A stretch of DNA of 64,000 nucleotides, taken from the NCBI RefSeq assembly GCF_036178845.1, contig NZ_CP108070.1, positions 9,238,001 to 9,302,000 of the forward strand. Direction: 5' to 3'. The notes below the pieces were generated by a model. The model had not been told where the DNA came from, made no database searches, and worked only from the letters and a program-made list of their open reading frames with translations. This DNA comes from Streptomyces sp. NBC_00271. Lineage in GTDB: Bacteria > Actinomycetota > Actinomycetes > Streptomycetales > Streptomycetaceae. The position numbers were made by a program, and so were the translations under genes. This document shows, in pieces, positions 24,737-34,129 of this stretch (position 1 is its first letter; each line of letters starts with the position of its first letter).

Positions 24737-25639
24737 TCAGCCCAGGTAGAAGTCCCTGCGGGCGGCCACGAACGCCTCGATCGTCTGGGCGGGTACGCCC
24801 GTCACCCGTTCGACGCCGTCGGCGGTGCGGTCGTAGCGGTTCTCACGGTGCAGTCGGCCCATGACGGCGACGTGCTGTTCGAGGTGCGGCGGCATCCCCA
24901 GCTTCGGGAGCTCGGCCTCCCACCTCTCCGGGGGCACGTCCACGTAGGTCACCGGTCGTCCCAGCGCCCGCGAGAACTCCCCGGCCAGCTCCTTCATGTC
25001 GACCGAGCGGGGTCCGGTCAGCTCGTAGACCTGCCCGACGTGCGGAGCCGGGTCCCGGAGCACGGTGGCGACCACCCGGGCGACGTCCTCCACGGCGACC
25101 GGCGACGTGCGCCCGGTGCCGAACGGCAGCGCGAGCGTGCCGTTCTGCCGGATCGACCGCGCCGCCAGCGAGGTGAACAGCGGAGTGTCCAGGAACGCCG
25201 TCGGCCGGATGTGCACCACGGGCAGGCCGGACCAGTTCAGTACCTGCTCCGCCAGCCAGTGCAGCCGCTGCTGGTGCGACTCCTCGGTGCTGGTGGCGGT
25301 CATCTGCGACACCGTCAGCTGGGACAGCCCGACCAGGGCGTCCAGCTTCCCGTACTCCCTCGCGACGGAGGCCACCACGGTTGCCGCCAGCAGGTGGTCC
25401 GGCGACACGGGCATCGCGAAGTACATCCGCCCGACACCCTCCAGCGCGGCGGCGACGGTCTCGGGTCGGGTCAGATCGCCGATGACGACCTCCGCGCCGA
25501 GTGCGCGCAGCCCGCCGGCACGATCGTCGTCGCGGCGGACCATCACGCGCACCGGTACGCCCTGTGCGCGCAGTTGCTCGAGGACCGTGCGGCCCACGCC
25601 ACCGGCGCCGGCGATGAGAACAAGGTTGCTGGCATCCAT
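24737..25639 (-). CDS. NmrA/SDR-type NAD(P)-binding protein
   Basis: The 300-aa protein begins with a Rossmann fold (LVLIAGAGGVGRTVLEQLRAQG, motif GxxGxxG), then VMVRRDDDRA and EVVIGDLTRPETVAAAL, as in atypical short-chain dehydrogenases of the NmrA family (QorB-like quinone reductases or redox sensors). The Tyr-x3-Lys catalytic pair is not evident. AGGAG lies 8 nt before the ATG. It follows the membrane protein gene by 70 bp on the same strand, and a TetR gene is divergent, so these two are probably one regulated unit. Confidence 0.88.
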   Translation of the reverse strand: MDASNLVLIAGAGGVGRTVLEQLRAQGVPVRVMVRRDDDRAGGLRALGAEVVIGDLTRPETVAAALEGVGRMYFAMPVSPDHLLAATVVASVAREYGKLDALVGLSQLTVSQMTATSTEESHQQRLHWLAEQVLNWSGLPVVHIRPTAFLDTPLFTSLAARSIRQNGTLALPFGTGRTSPVAVEDVARVVATVLRDPAPHVGQVYELTGPRSVDMKELAGEFSRALGRPVTYVDVPPERWEAELPKLGMPPHLEQHVAVMGRLHRENRYDRTADGVERVTGVPAQTIEAFVAARRDFYLG

Positions 25640-25709
25640 CAGTCGATCTCCTTCGGAGTAAGGGAACATCTGGGTTGAGGTGTGTGGAGATGTGTTGAGG
25701 TAAAGAGCG

Positions 25710-26783
25710 TCAGCGGGCGGCGACCCGCCGGGACCGCAGGCCCACCAGCAGCGCCCCGATCACGGCCCACAGCGCGAGGGTGATCAGCGGGCCGGAGACG
25801 TGGGCACCGCCGAAGTAGCTGAGGTCGGCGACGGCCCGTATGGCGGCGCCGGGCGGGAGCAGACCCGAGACGACGCGGGCCAGACGGGGCAGCAGGACGA
25901 CGCCGATGGTGGCGCCGCTGGTCGAGTTGCCGACGGTCAGGAGCAGCAGGGTGGCCACCGGGACGCCGAGCGGGCCCAGCCAGGTGCCGAGCAGCTTGGT
26001 GGTGAACGCTGCCGCGGCCGCCAGCAGCGCGAGCGTGCCCGCCAGGGGCAGGAAAGGTGCCGGCAGGGCTCCCATGACGGGTCCGGCGATGACGGCCGCG
26101 ATGGTGCCGCAGGCCGCGGAGAAGCCCCAGATCAGCCGGAACCGGTGGCGCAGGGCCAGCACGTTGCCGAGGCCCAGGGTGCTCTGGGCGAGGACGAACC
26201 CGGCGAGGGTCACACCGAAGGCCACATAGAAGCCGCACAGCCCACGACTGTCGAACTTGGCCAGCGGGACGACGTCCGCGGTCTCCAGGTGCTGCCCCGC
26301 CCGGTTCGCATAGGTGGCGGCGAGGCCGGTCACGGCGTTCGTGGTGGACAGGCCGTTGGCTCCGGCCACGTCCAGCCGCAGTCCGCCGTCACCGCTGGGG
26401 CCGAGGGCTGCGACGGCGTCACGGTGGAGCACCGCACGGCGCGCCGCGCCGGCGTCGGCTGCCTGGTGTACGTCGACGCGGTCGCCGAGCGTCTGCCGGA
26501 CCTCGGTGGCGAGCTGCTGCCCGGTCACGGCCAGCGGCACGCCGTGCGGCTCGGGGTCGCGCTGGAGGCCCACGTAACAGGCGACGAAGGCCGATACCAC
26601 GATCAGTCCGACGATCGCCGGCTGCAGCCAGGCTCGTACCGGCACCGACCGGCGGGCCGACGGTCCGGGCGGCACGGTGGGCGTGGACGCCGCGGGCGTC
26701 GAGGACTCGGTGGGGGCGGGTGGCGATGCCAAAGGGGTCTCCAGTGCTGTCGGTGCTTCCGCGGTTGCGGGGCGGAGGAGCAT
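25710..26783 (-). CDS. Integral membrane protein, YhgE/ABC-2-permease-like
   Basis: The 357-aa protein has a Pro/Thr-rich cytoplasmic N-terminus (1-50), one helix (about 55-73), an exported domain (about 75-165) and five hydrophobic helices from about 185 to 350. This layout is that of YhgE/Pip and ABC-2 type membrane components. No ATPase gene is adjacent. The role could be export of a toxic compound under control of the divergent TetR protein. No Shine-Dalgarno sequence precedes the ATG; a TAGATT element lies about 25 nt upstream. Confidence 0.75.
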   Translation of the reverse strand: MLLRPATAEAPTALETPLASPPAPTESSTPAASTPTVPPGPSARRSVPVRAWLQPAIVGLIVVSAFVACYVGLQRDPEPHGVPLAVTGQQLATEVRQTLGDRVDVHQAADAGAARRAVLHRDAVAALGPSGDGGLRLDVAGANGLSTTNAVTGLAATYANRAGQHLETADVVPLAKFDSRGLCGFYVAFGVTLAGFVLAQSTLGLGNVLALRHRFRLIWGFSAACGTIAAVIAGPVMGALPAPFLPLAGTLALLAAAAAFTTKLLGTWLGPLGVPVATLLLLTVGNSTSGATIGVVLLPRLARVVSGLLPPGAAIRAVADLSYFGGAHVSGPLITLALWAVIGALLVGLRSRRVAAR

Positions 26784-26802
26784 GAAATAGATGTCGTCAG
26801 CA

Positions 26803-26826
26803 ATCTAAACAGCGGCTAGGATAGAT
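26803..26826. promoter_or_regulatory. Possible TetR operator between divergent genes
   Basis: ATCTA (26803-26807) faces TAGAT (26822-26826) across 14 bp in the 76-bp divergent promoter region; ATAGATG also occurs twice (26787, 26821). Arms are short, so this is tentative. Confidence 0.35.
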
Positions 26827-26859
26827 GGCAAGTGACATCCAATAGAGGAGAGTGATTCC

Positions 26860-27456
26860 GTGGGCCGCGTGTCCCAGGCGCAAGCACAGGAGAACCGGCA
26901 GCGCGTCGTAGCCACCGCCTCCCGGATGTTCCGCGAGAAAGGCACCGCGGTCAGCGTCGCCGACCTGATGAAGGCCGCCGGGCTCACCCACGGCGGCTTC
27001 TACAAGCAGTTCGGCTCCAAGGAGGACCTGGTCGACGAGGCCATCGCGCACGCCTTCGACGAACAGGCGGCACACTCGGCGGTGGCGTCCGAGGAGCAGG
27101 CAGGGGAGCACGAGGCCGCCCGCCGGACGCTGATCGAGGACTACCTCTCGGTCTGGCACCGCGATCACCCCGGGGAGGGCTGCCCCGTCTCCGGATTCGC
27201 CGCCGACCTCGGGCGCGAGCCCGGCCAGGCCGCCCGCGCCCAGGACGTCTACATCAACGGGGTACGCAACCGCGCCGCTCGGCTGGCCACCGGCGACGAC
27301 GACGGCATGGCCCAGCTCTGCACCATGGTCGGTGCCCTCGTCCTCGCCCGCGCCACCCGGGACAACCCGATCTCCGACGAACTGCTGCAGGCCGCGCGCA
27401 CGGCTCTCACCGAGAGCGGCACCGGGCAGTCCGCACCGCAGCGGCGCACGGACTGA
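26860..27456 (+). CDS. TetR/AcrR family transcriptional regulator
   Basis: The 198-aa protein has an N-terminal TetR helix-turn-helix: RQRVVATASRMFREKGTAVSVADLMKAAGLTHGGFYKQFGSKEDLV (about 12-57). The ligand-binding half contains a GCPVSGFAADLGRE segment seen in regulators of oxidoreductase genes. It starts at GTG with GAGGAG 9 nt upstream and is divergent from the membrane protein/NmrA unit, its likely target. TetR proteins usually repress and are released by a small ligand. Confidence 0.92.
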   Translation: MGRVSQAQAQENRQRVVATASRMFREKGTAVSVADLMKAAGLTHGGFYKQFGSKEDLVDEAIAHAFDEQAAHSAVASEEQAGEHEAARRTLIEDYLSVWHRDHPGEGCPVSGFAADLGREPGQAARAQDVYINGVRNRAARLATGDDDGMAQLCTMVGALVLARATRDNPISDELLQAARTALTESGTGQSAPQRRTD

Positions 27457-27602
27457 CCGGGGGCGGCCGACGGGGTTACCGACTTGTTGCCAGTTCCCTG
27501 CCGTCGGCACGGCGGGCGCGCTGTTCACCGATGTGGTCGTCGTCGCCTTTGCGGAATCCTGACGAGCGGACACCCTGGTCAGGTGGCCGATGTCGCTGTT
27601 CC

Positions 27603-29576
27603 ATGGTCATCGTGACGACGATCCGACGTGACGTACTGACCCTGCCGGTCGCGGAGTTGGGCCCGGACAACCCGCTGCCACCCCTGCGGCCGCTCGACGA
27701 GACACACCGCATCGACGACCGGGTGAGCGCCGACCTGCCGCGCGACATGGCCCGGCAGATCCGCTACGAGCCGCTGCGGAGCGTCCTGCCCGAGCGCATC
27801 CGGGACGGATACGACAGACGGCGCGAGCCGCGCGGGATCGACACGATCGTGATCGAGAACGACCGGCTGCGGGCGGTGGTGCTGCCGGGCTACGGCGGCC
27901 GAGTGGTCTCGCTGTTCCACAAGCCCTCGCAGCGCGAACTCCTCTACCGCAACCCGGTGGTGCAGCCCGCCTGCTTCGCCCTCAACGGAGCCTGGTTCTC
28001 CGGCGGCATCGAGTGGAACATCGGCGCGACCGGCCACACCACCCTGTCCTGCGCCCCCGTGCACGCCGCCCGGGTCCCCGCCCCCGACGGCGGCGAGATG
28101 CTCCGCCTGTGGGAGTGGGAGCGGCTGCGCGACGTGCCCTTCCAGGTCGACCTGTGGCTCCCGGACGGCTCCGACTTCCTCCATGTCGGCGTCCGTGTCC
28201 GCAATCCGCACGAGAGGCCCGCGCCCCTGTACTGGTGGTCCAACATCGCCGTCCCCGAGGAACGCCGGGTGCTGGCCCCCGCGGACGAGGCCTGGCACTT
28301 CGGGTACGAGCGGCGGCTGCGGAGGGTGCCGGCAGCGGAGTACGAGGGGGTGGACCGCACGTATCCGCCGCGCAGCGTCTTCCCCGCCGACTACTTCTAC
28401 GAGGTGCCCGACGGGCAGCGCCGCTGGATCGCCGCGCTCGACGACAACGGCGACGGGCTCGTGCAGACCTCCACCGACGTGCTGCGCGGGCGCAAGCTGT
28501 TCGTCTGGGGCTCCGGTCCGGGCGGACGGCGCTGGCAGGAATGGCTCACCGAACCCGGCACCGGCGGCTACTGCGAGATACAGGCCGGGCTCGCCCGTAC
28601 CCAGCTGGAGCATGTCCGGCTGGAGGCGGAGAGCGAGGTGTCCTGGCTGGAGGCGTACGGGCCGCTCGCGACGGACGCGGGAGTGGTGCACGGGACGGAC
28701 TGGGCGCTCGCGCGCGCGGAGACGGATCGCCGGCTGTCGGAGGTCCTGCCGCGCAGGGACGTCGACGCGGCGTACGAGGCGTGGCTGCCGTACGCCGACA
28801 CCGAGCCCGGTGAGGTGCTGGCCGTCGGGTCCGGCTGGGGTGCGCTCGAAGTGCTGCGCGCCTCCCACAAGTTGCCCGGGACGCCGTTCGAGGAGTCCAC
28901 GCTGGGGGAGCCGCAGGCGCCCTGGGTGGAACTCCTGCGGACCGGCGCCTTTCCCGAGCCGCGGCGGGTCGGGCCACCCGGTGAGAGCCTGGTCGCTCCG
29001 CACTGGCGGGACATGCTGGAGACCGCGCCCGCCAAACCGCTCACCGAGTACCACCTCGGCGTCGCGCAGTGGCACGCCGGAGACCTGGCGCAGGCCGTGC
29101 GCAGTTGGGAGCGGGCGCTCGAACTCGCCCCGTCGCTCTGGCCGTTGCTGCGGTGTCTGGCCGTCGCCGATCAAGAGGCCGGCAACCGGGAACGGGCCGC
29201 CGACCGGTACGCCGAGGCCTTCGACGACCTGTGCCAGGAGCGGCGTGACGACGGTCCGGCCTGGACCGCGGCCACGGCCGCGCTCGGGCGGGAGGCGGTG
29301 GGGGCGCTGCTCGCGGTGCGGCGTACGGGGGAGGCGCGGCGGGTCTGGGACCGATTGCGGCCCGCCACGCGGGCGCGCGGCCGGTTCCGTCTGCTCGAGG
29401 TGGAGCTGCTTCTCGCGGAGGGGGACCGGGACGGGGCGCGGGCCGTCTTCGACGAGGCGTTCGAGGTCGCCGACCTGCGGGAGGGGGCGGAGACCATCAC
29501 CGCCCTGTGGACCCGTCTGACGGACGAGCCACTCCCGCCCCACTACGACTTCCGCATGCGCCCGACCCCCAACTAG
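27603..29576 (+). CDS. DUF5107 domain protein with C-terminal TPR region
   Basis: The 657-aa protein has an N-terminal beta-sandwich domain (about 80-360) with NDRLRAVVLPGYGGRVVSLFHK and FSGGIEWNIGATGHT, the look of DUF5107/galactose-mutarotase-like folds that bind sugars, and a C-terminal region of tetratricopeptide helices (EYHLGVAQWHAGDLAQAVRSWERALELAP, then AGNRERAADRYAEAF). It may be a carbohydrate-processing enzyme, but no catalytic residues can be assigned. Start is uncertain: ATG 27603 or GTG 27612, the latter with a CATGGT -10 five nt before it. Confidence 0.82.
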   Translation: MVIVTTIRRDVLTLPVAELGPDNPLPPLRPLDETHRIDDRVSADLPRDMARQIRYEPLRSVLPERIRDGYDRRREPRGIDTIVIENDRLRAVVLPGYGGRVVSLFHKPSQRELLYRNPVVQPACFALNGAWFSGGIEWNIGATGHTTLSCAPVHAARVPAPDGGEMLRLWEWERLRDVPFQVDLWLPDGSDFLHVGVRVRNPHERPAPLYWWSNIAVPEERRVLAPADEAWHFGYERRLRRVPAAEYEGVDRTYPPRSVFPADYFYEVPDGQRRWIAALDDNGDGLVQTSTDVLRGRKLFVWGSGPGGRRWQEWLTEPGTGGYCEIQAGLARTQLEHVRLEAESEVSWLEAYGPLATDAGVVHGTDWALARAETDRRLSEVLPRRDVDAAYEAWLPYADTEPGEVLAVGSGWGALEVLRASHKLPGTPFEESTLGEPQAPWVELLRTGAFPEPRRVGPPGESLVAPHWRDMLETAPAKPLTEYHLGVAQWHAGDLAQAVRSWERALELAPSLWPLLRCLAVADQEAGNRERAADRYAEAFDDLCQERRDDGPAWTAATAALGREAVGALLAVRRTGEARRVWDRLRPATRARGRFRLLEVELLLAEGDRDGARAVFDEAFEVADLREGAETITALWTRLTDEPLPPHYDFRMRPTPN

Positions 29577-29580
29577 CCTT

Positions 29581-29673
29581 CCTCGTCCTCAAACGCCGGA
29601 CGGGCCGAAAGATGCGCGCCAGCGCTCTTGAGGGGCGCGGGGAACCGCGCGATCAGCCCCCACCGGCCCGCAG
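29581..29673 (-). repeat. Dispersed intergenic repeat, copy A
   Basis: This stretch is the reverse complement, with few mismatches, of the element at 34389-34476, and related to one at 57292-57362. It carries GGGGCGCGGGGAA and AGCCCCCACCGGCCCGCAG. It lies directly after the DUF5107 gene. Confidence 0.8.
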
Positions 29674-29697
29674 TCATGCGATTCGGGGCGGGGGCGG

Positions 29698-30054
29698 TCA
29701 GAGTGTCGGGGATCCGCGGTCGACGTACTCGTACACCGCGCCGTCCGGATGCATGGCGATCAGGTTGCGTCCGACCGGCGTCCCCACCGGACCCGCCAGA
29801 ATCCGCGCGCCCAGCTCACTGAGCACCCGATGCGCGTCCTCGACGTCCTTGACGGCGATGGTCGCGGAGACCTTCCGCAGGACCTCCAGATCGGCCTCGG
29901 GTCCACTCATGAGCAGAAAACAGCCCACCGCCGCCACCGACACACCGCCGCGCTCGAACCGCAGGGCCCGCCCACCCGCAAGTCTTTCGTAGAAGGGGAC
30001 CGAAGCCTCCAGGTCGTCGACGCAGATCCGCAACGTGGCTCCCAGAATCTCCAT
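29698..30054 (-). CDS. VOC (glyoxalase/bleomycin resistance) family protein
   Basis: The 118-aa protein is a single vicinal-oxygen-chelate module pair: MEILGATLRICVDDLEASVPFYERL starts the first beta-alpha-beta unit and VSATIAVKDVEDAHRVLSELGARI the second, ending NLIAMHPDGAVYEYVD (metal-ligand Glu position). Function could be lyase, dioxygenase or antibiotic-binding. TAAGCT lies 7 nt before the ATG with no ribosome site, so the mRNA is probably leaderless. Confidence 0.85.
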   Translation of the reverse strand: MEILGATLRICVDDLEASVPFYERLAGGRALRFERGGVSVAAVGCFLLMSGPEADLEVLRKVSATIAVKDVEDAHRVLSELGARILAGPVGTPVGRNLIAMHPDGAVYEYVDRGSPTL

Positions 30055-30123
30055 GCGGACGAGCTTAGTTGGGCGCGCCGGAGGGTGAGATCGATTCGGA
30101 CGTCTCCTGCAGACGGCGGAGCG

Positions 30124-30161
30124 ACCCCGGGGGGAGGAGGAAACACCGGAGCCCCCGGGGT
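30124..30161. terminator. GC-rich hairpin
   Basis: ACCCCGGGGG (30124-30133) pairs perfectly with CCCCCGGGGT (30152-30161) over an 18-nt loop, followed by TTTGGG. It lies between the VOC gene and the NADH dehydrogenase remnant. Confidence 0.45.
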
Positions 30162-30246
30162 TTGGGCGCCCCGACCATGGGGACGCGGAAAGCCCGTACG
30201 AGGTACGAGCGACATTGCCGGAGGCGAAACCGTGAGTCGACCCCGA

Positions 30247-30606
30247 CATCACCCTGGCGACCCGACCGACTACTTTCTGTATCCGCCCCTGCTGCCGCAG
30301 GTCCCGCCGACATCCTGGAGCCACGTCGTGTCACCACGCGGACGTACGATCGTCTTGTGCTGGCCGTCGGCGGCGTGAACAAGCTGCTGCCCGTGCCCGG
30401 TGTCGCCGAGTGCGCGCACGGCTTCCGTGGACTGCCCGAGGCGCTGTACCTCCGGGACCACGTGACCCGACAGGTGGACCCGGCCGCAATGTCGCCGCCA
30501 ACCCCCTGGGCATGCCCCTGTCCGGCCCCCTCGTCGGGGCCGTCACCCGCGGCGCTGGACACCGCCTCGCCGGAGCCGGCACGGGTGGCCGGTTTCCCCG
30601 GTGACT
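30247..30606 (+). pseudogene. ndh: Decayed type II NADH dehydrogenase (NDH-2) fragment
   Basis: Three reading frames each carry pieces of one NDH-2 protein. First PTDYFLYPPLLPQV (around 30262-30303), then after a frameshift ADILEPRRV and YDRLVLAVGGVNKLLPVPG, followed by CAHGFRGLPEALYLRDHVTRQV (to about 30480), then in a third frame NPLGMPLSGPLVGAVTRG (about 30494-30550), which fits the C-terminal membrane-associated part. Most of the NADH-binding domain is missing, and no start or FAD GxGxxG motif survives. The intact family is about 400-450 aa. Confidence 0.75.
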
Positions 30607-30631
30607 TGGCGAGCCGTCCGGAAGGAGAGTC

Positions 30632-32500
30632 ATGAACACCACCGTGAACGCCATGGAAACCCGTCAACTCAAGGAACTTGCACAACAGTTGCGTGTCGAC
30701 AGCGTGCGCGCTGCCGCCGCCGCGGGATCCGGGCACCCCACGTCCTCGATGTCGGCGGCCGACCTGATGGCGGTCCTGCTGGCCAAGCATCTGCGCTACG
30801 ACTTCGAGCGCCCCCAGCACCACGGCAATGACCGTTTCATCCTCTCCAAGGGTCATGCCTCACCGCTCCTGTACGCCGCCTACAGGGCGGCCGGGGCCAT
30901 CAGTGAGGCCGAACTGCTCACCTTCCGCAGGCTCGGCAGCCGCCTCGAAGGGCATCCGACACCCCGGCGGCTCCCGTGGGTCGAGACCGCCACCGGCTCG
31001 CTCGGCCAGGGGCTGCCCGTGGCGGTCGGCGTCGCACTGGCCGGCAAACGGCTCGACCACACCGGCTACCGGGTGTGGGTGCTGTGCGGCGACAGCGAAC
31101 TCGCCGAGGGATCCGTCTGGGAGGGCGCCGAGCACGCCGGATACGAGCACCTCGACAACCTCGTCGCGATCATCGACGTCAACCGGCTGGGCCAGCGCGG
31201 CCCGACCCGGCACGGCCACGACCTCGACGCGTACGCGCGCCGGTTCCAGGCCTTCGGCTGGCACACCGTGGAGATCGACGGACACGATGCCGACGCCATC
31301 GACCGCGCGTACGCCGAGGCCGAGTCCACCGCGGGACAGCCCACCGTGATCATCGCCCGCACGCTCAAGGGCAAGGGTGTCGCGTCCGTCCAGGACCGCG
31401 AGGGCCTGCACGGCAAACCGCTGCCGGACGCCGAGGAGGCGATCGCCGAACTCGGCGGAGTGCGCAACCTGCATGTGGAGGTCCAACAGCCGCCCCCGGC
31501 AAGGGTGTTGCACGCCGTCCGCTCCGGCCACCTCGAACTGCCCCGCTACGACACCGGGGACAAGGTCGCCACCCGCGACGCCTACGGACAGGCGCTCGCC
31601 GCGCTCGGCACCGCCCGTGGTGACGTCGTCGCCCTGGACGGCGAGGTGAGCGACTCCACCCGCACCGAACTCTTCGCCAAGGAACACCCCGACCGCTTCT
31701 TCGAGTGCTACATCGCCGAGCAGCAACTCGTCGGGGCCGCCGTCGGTATGGCCGCGCGCGACTGGGTGCCGTACGCCACCACGTTCGCGGCGTTCCTCAC
31801 CCGGGCCCACGACTTCATCCGGATGGCGGCGATCAGCGGCTCCGGCATCAACCTCGTCGGCTCGCACGCGGGCGTCTCGATCGGCCAGGACGGCCCCTCG
31901 CAGATGGCCCTGGAGGATCTGGCGATGTTCCGGGCGCTGTACGGCACGACCGTGCTCTACCCGTGCGACGCCAACCAGACGGCCAAGCTCGTCGCCACGA
32001 TGGCGGACCGCGAGGGCATCCGCTATCTGCGCACCTCACGCGGGGAAACCCCGGTGATCTACAGCCCCACCGAGGAGTTCCCCGTCGGCGGCAGCAAGGT
32101 ACTGCGCGCCAGTGACGAGGACCGGCTGACGCTCGTCGCCGCGGGCGTCACCCTGCACGAGGCGCTGGCCGCCGCCGAGTCGCTCGACCGCGAGGGCATC
32201 CAGGTCAGGGTCATCGATCTCTACTCGGTCAAGCCCGTCGACCGCGACACCCTGCGCGAGGCCGCCGAACAGACCGGCTGCCTCGTCACCGTCGAGGACC
32301 ACCGCGAGGAGGGCGGCATCGGTGACGCGGTCCTCGACGCCTTCCTCGACGGCCGTCCGGTGCCGCGCCTGGTCCGCCTCGCCGTCCGTACGATGCCGGG
32401 TTCGGCGACCCCCGCCGAGCAACTGCACGCCGCGGGCATCGACGCGGAGTCGATCGCGGCGGCGGCGCGGCTGCTGGTGGAGACGGCGATCGTGCGCTGA
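30632..32500 (+). CDS. Transketolase, short (animal/archaeal-type) form
   Basis: The 622-aa protein contains all three transketolase domains: TPP-binding (RVDSVRAAAAAGSGHPTSSMSAADL, LSKGHASPLLYA, CGDSELAEGSVWEGAEHAGYEHLDNLVAIIDVNRLG as the GD...N motif), pyrimidine-binding (about 325-500; ECYIAEQQLVGAAVGMA with the catalytic Glu, TFAAFLTRAHDFIR) and a C-terminal domain (LYSVKPVD). It transfers two-carbon ketol units in the pentose phosphate pathway. Length matches the 620-aa type rather than the 660-700-aa bacterial housekeeping type, so this is probably an accessory enzyme. GGAG lies 4 nt before the ATG. Confidence 0.93.
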   Translation: MNTTVNAMETRQLKELAQQLRVDSVRAAAAAGSGHPTSSMSAADLMAVLLAKHLRYDFERPQHHGNDRFILSKGHASPLLYAAYRAAGAISEAELLTFRRLGSRLEGHPTPRRLPWVETATGSLGQGLPVAVGVALAGKRLDHTGYRVWVLCGDSELAEGSVWEGAEHAGYEHLDNLVAIIDVNRLGQRGPTRHGHDLDAYARRFQAFGWHTVEIDGHDADAIDRAYAEAESTAGQPTVIIARTLKGKGVASVQDREGLHGKPLPDAEEAIAELGGVRNLHVEVQQPPPARVLHAVRSGHLELPRYDTGDKVATRDAYGQALAALGTARGDVVALDGEVSDSTRTELFAKEHPDRFFECYIAEQQLVGAAVGMAARDWVPYATTFAAFLTRAHDFIRMAAISGSGINLVGSHAGVSIGQDGPSQMALEDLAMFRALYGTTVLYPCDANQTAKLVATMADREGIRYLRTSRGETPVIYSPTEEFPVGGSKVLRASDEDRLTLVAAGVTLHEALAAAESLDREGIQVRVIDLYSVKPVDRDTLREAAEQTGCLVTVEDHREEGGIGDAVLDAFLDGRPVPRLVRLAVRTMPGSATPAEQLHAAGIDAESIAAAARLLVETAIVR

Positions 32501-32543
32501 GCCGCACCCGCTGAATCCGGCGCCGAAGAGAGGCGCAGGCGGA

Positions 32544-33365
32544 TCACGCTTCCTTGCGGCAGAGGATCTCTCCATGGAGGACGGAGAACCAGCCGTCCTC
32601 CTGCCGCGCCCACTCCCGCCACGCCTCCGAAACGGCCCGCAGTTGCGCGGTGGTCGCGTGTCCGCCCTCCGTGGCGCGCTCCGCGTAGGCCGAGGCCTGT
32701 GTGCGATCGGCCCACAGCCCGCCCCACCACTCCCGCTCGTCCTCGGTGGCGAAGGTCCAGGTGTCCGACGTCGCCGTGATGTCCTTGATGCCGGCCGCCA
32801 GTGCCCACGACTTGAGACGGCGGCCGGCCGTCGGTTCGCCGCCGTTGGCTCGGGCGACGCGCAGGTACAGGTCCAGCCAGTCGGGCAGGCCCGGCACCTC
32901 GGGGTACCAGGCCATCGCCGAGTAGTCCGCGTCGCGGGCGGCGATGAAACCGCCCGGCTTGGTGACCCGGTGCATCTCGCGCAGCGCCTGCACCGGGTCG
33001 CCCACGTGCTGGAGCACCTGATGGGCGTGGACCACGCAGAAGGTGTCGTCCGGGAAGTCCAGGGCGTGCACGTCCGCGACCCCGAACTCGACGTTGCCCA
33101 GGCCGCGTTCGGCGGCCACGGCGCGGGCCTGGTCCAGGATTCCCGGGGCGTGGTCGACGGCGGTGACGTGGCCTTCGGGGACCAGCGCCGCCAGGTCGGC
33201 GGTGATGGTGCCCGGGCCGCAGCCGATGTCCAGGATCTTCATGTGGGGCTTCAGCGAGTCGAGCAGGTAGGCGGCCGAGTTGGCGGCCGTGCGCCAGGTG
33301 TGCGAACGCAGTACGGACTCGTGGTGGCCGTGTGTGTAGACGGCGGTCTCCTGCGACTTCGACAT
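32544..33365 (-). CDS. Class I SAM-dependent methyltransferase (UbiE-like)
   Basis: The 273-aa protein has MKILDIGCGPGTITADLAALVP (motif I, about 44-65), VTAVDHAPGILDQARAVA (motif II), VADVHALDFPDDTFCVVHAHQVLQH (motif III/IV) and EMHRVTKPGGFIAARD (motif V), the UbiE/COQ5 pattern. Substrate unknown. The N-terminal THGHHESVLRSHTWRTAANSAAYLL block is shared by many actinobacterial homologues. GGGGA lies before the ATG. It converges on the transketolase gene with 43 bp between. Confidence 0.9.
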   Translation of the reverse strand: MSKSQETAVYTHGHHESVLRSHTWRTAANSAAYLLDSLKPHMKILDIGCGPGTITADLAALVPEGHVTAVDHAPGILDQARAVAAERGLGNVEFGVADVHALDFPDDTFCVVHAHQVLQHVGDPVQALREMHRVTKPGGFIAARDADYSAMAWYPEVPGLPDWLDLYLRVARANGGEPTAGRRLKSWALAAGIKDITATSDTWTFATEDEREWWGGLWADRTQASAYAERATEGGHATTAQLRAVSEAWREWARQEDGWFSVLHGEILCRKEA

Positions 33366-33505
33366 GACCGTTTCCCCTTCGCGTCGTCTCGTCGGTTGAG
33401 CATCACCGTACGCCTGCATGTCGCATGCTGAGACCCACGTCTTGTTATGTGGACAACTCGAGTGGTGGGGCTCGGGCGTTGACGGGGGTGAGGTGTCCGG
33501 ACGGG

Positions 33506-34099
33506 TCACGGTCGGTGGTGGCGTGCGAGAAGGCCTCGTACGGCGTACGCGGCTGCCGTGCCCAGCGCCGCGCCCGCGAGGACGTCGCTCGGGAAGTGGG
33601 CGCCGGTGTAGACGCGGGACAGGGCCACGGCGGTGGCGAGCGGTACCACCGCGGCGCCCCAGCCGCGCGACTCCAGTGCCACGCCCGTGGCGAAGGCGGC
33701 GGCCGACGCGGAGTGGCCCGAGGGGAACGAGGTGGTGATCGGCTGTCGCTTCAGTTGTCGGGCCAGGGGGACCGGGGCGAGGGGTGGGCGGGGGCGGCGC
33801 ACCGAGCGCTTGCCCACGGTGTTGATCGTGGCGGAGGCGAGAGTGAGGGAGGCGAGGCCGGTTGCGGCGGCTCGGCGGGCGTGGGGGGTGCGGGTGGCTG
33901 TGAGTGCGGCCGCCGTGGCGAACCACAGCAGGCCGTGGTTCGCGCTGCGGCTCAGTTTGGGCAGGAGGGGGTCGCAGCCCGGCCAGTGGCGGGATGCGAT
34001 GGCTTCGAAGAGGCGGGAGTCGGCTGTGAGGAAGTGGTTGCGGAGGGTGCGGTGGTTCGGGGGGCGGGTGGTGAGGTCGATGTCCGGGGTGACGGTCAT
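33506..34099 (-). CDS. PAP2-family membrane phosphatase
   Basis: The 197-aa protein has the three acid-phosphatase motifs: KRSVRRPRP (KxxxxxxRP), PSGHSAS (PSGH) and SRVYTGAHFPSDVLAG (SRxxxxxHxxxD). Hydrophobic stretches fit four or five membrane helices. It probably dephosphorylates a lipid such as undecaprenyl pyrophosphate or phosphatidic acid at the membrane. GGGGAG lies just before the ATG at 34099. Upstream of it is the repeat-rich gap. Confidence 0.9.
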   Translation of the reverse strand: MTVTPDIDLTTRPPNHRTLRNHFLTADSRLFEAIASRHWPGCDPLLPKLSRSANHGLLWFATAAALTATRTPHARRAAATGLASLTLASATINTVGKRSVRRPRPPLAPVPLARQLKRQPITTSFPSGHSASAAAFATGVALESRGWGAAVVPLATAVALSRVYTGAHFPSDVLAGAALGTAAAYAVRGLLARHHRP

Positions 34100-34129
34100 G
34101 AACTCCCCGTACCCGCCGAACCGCACTTT

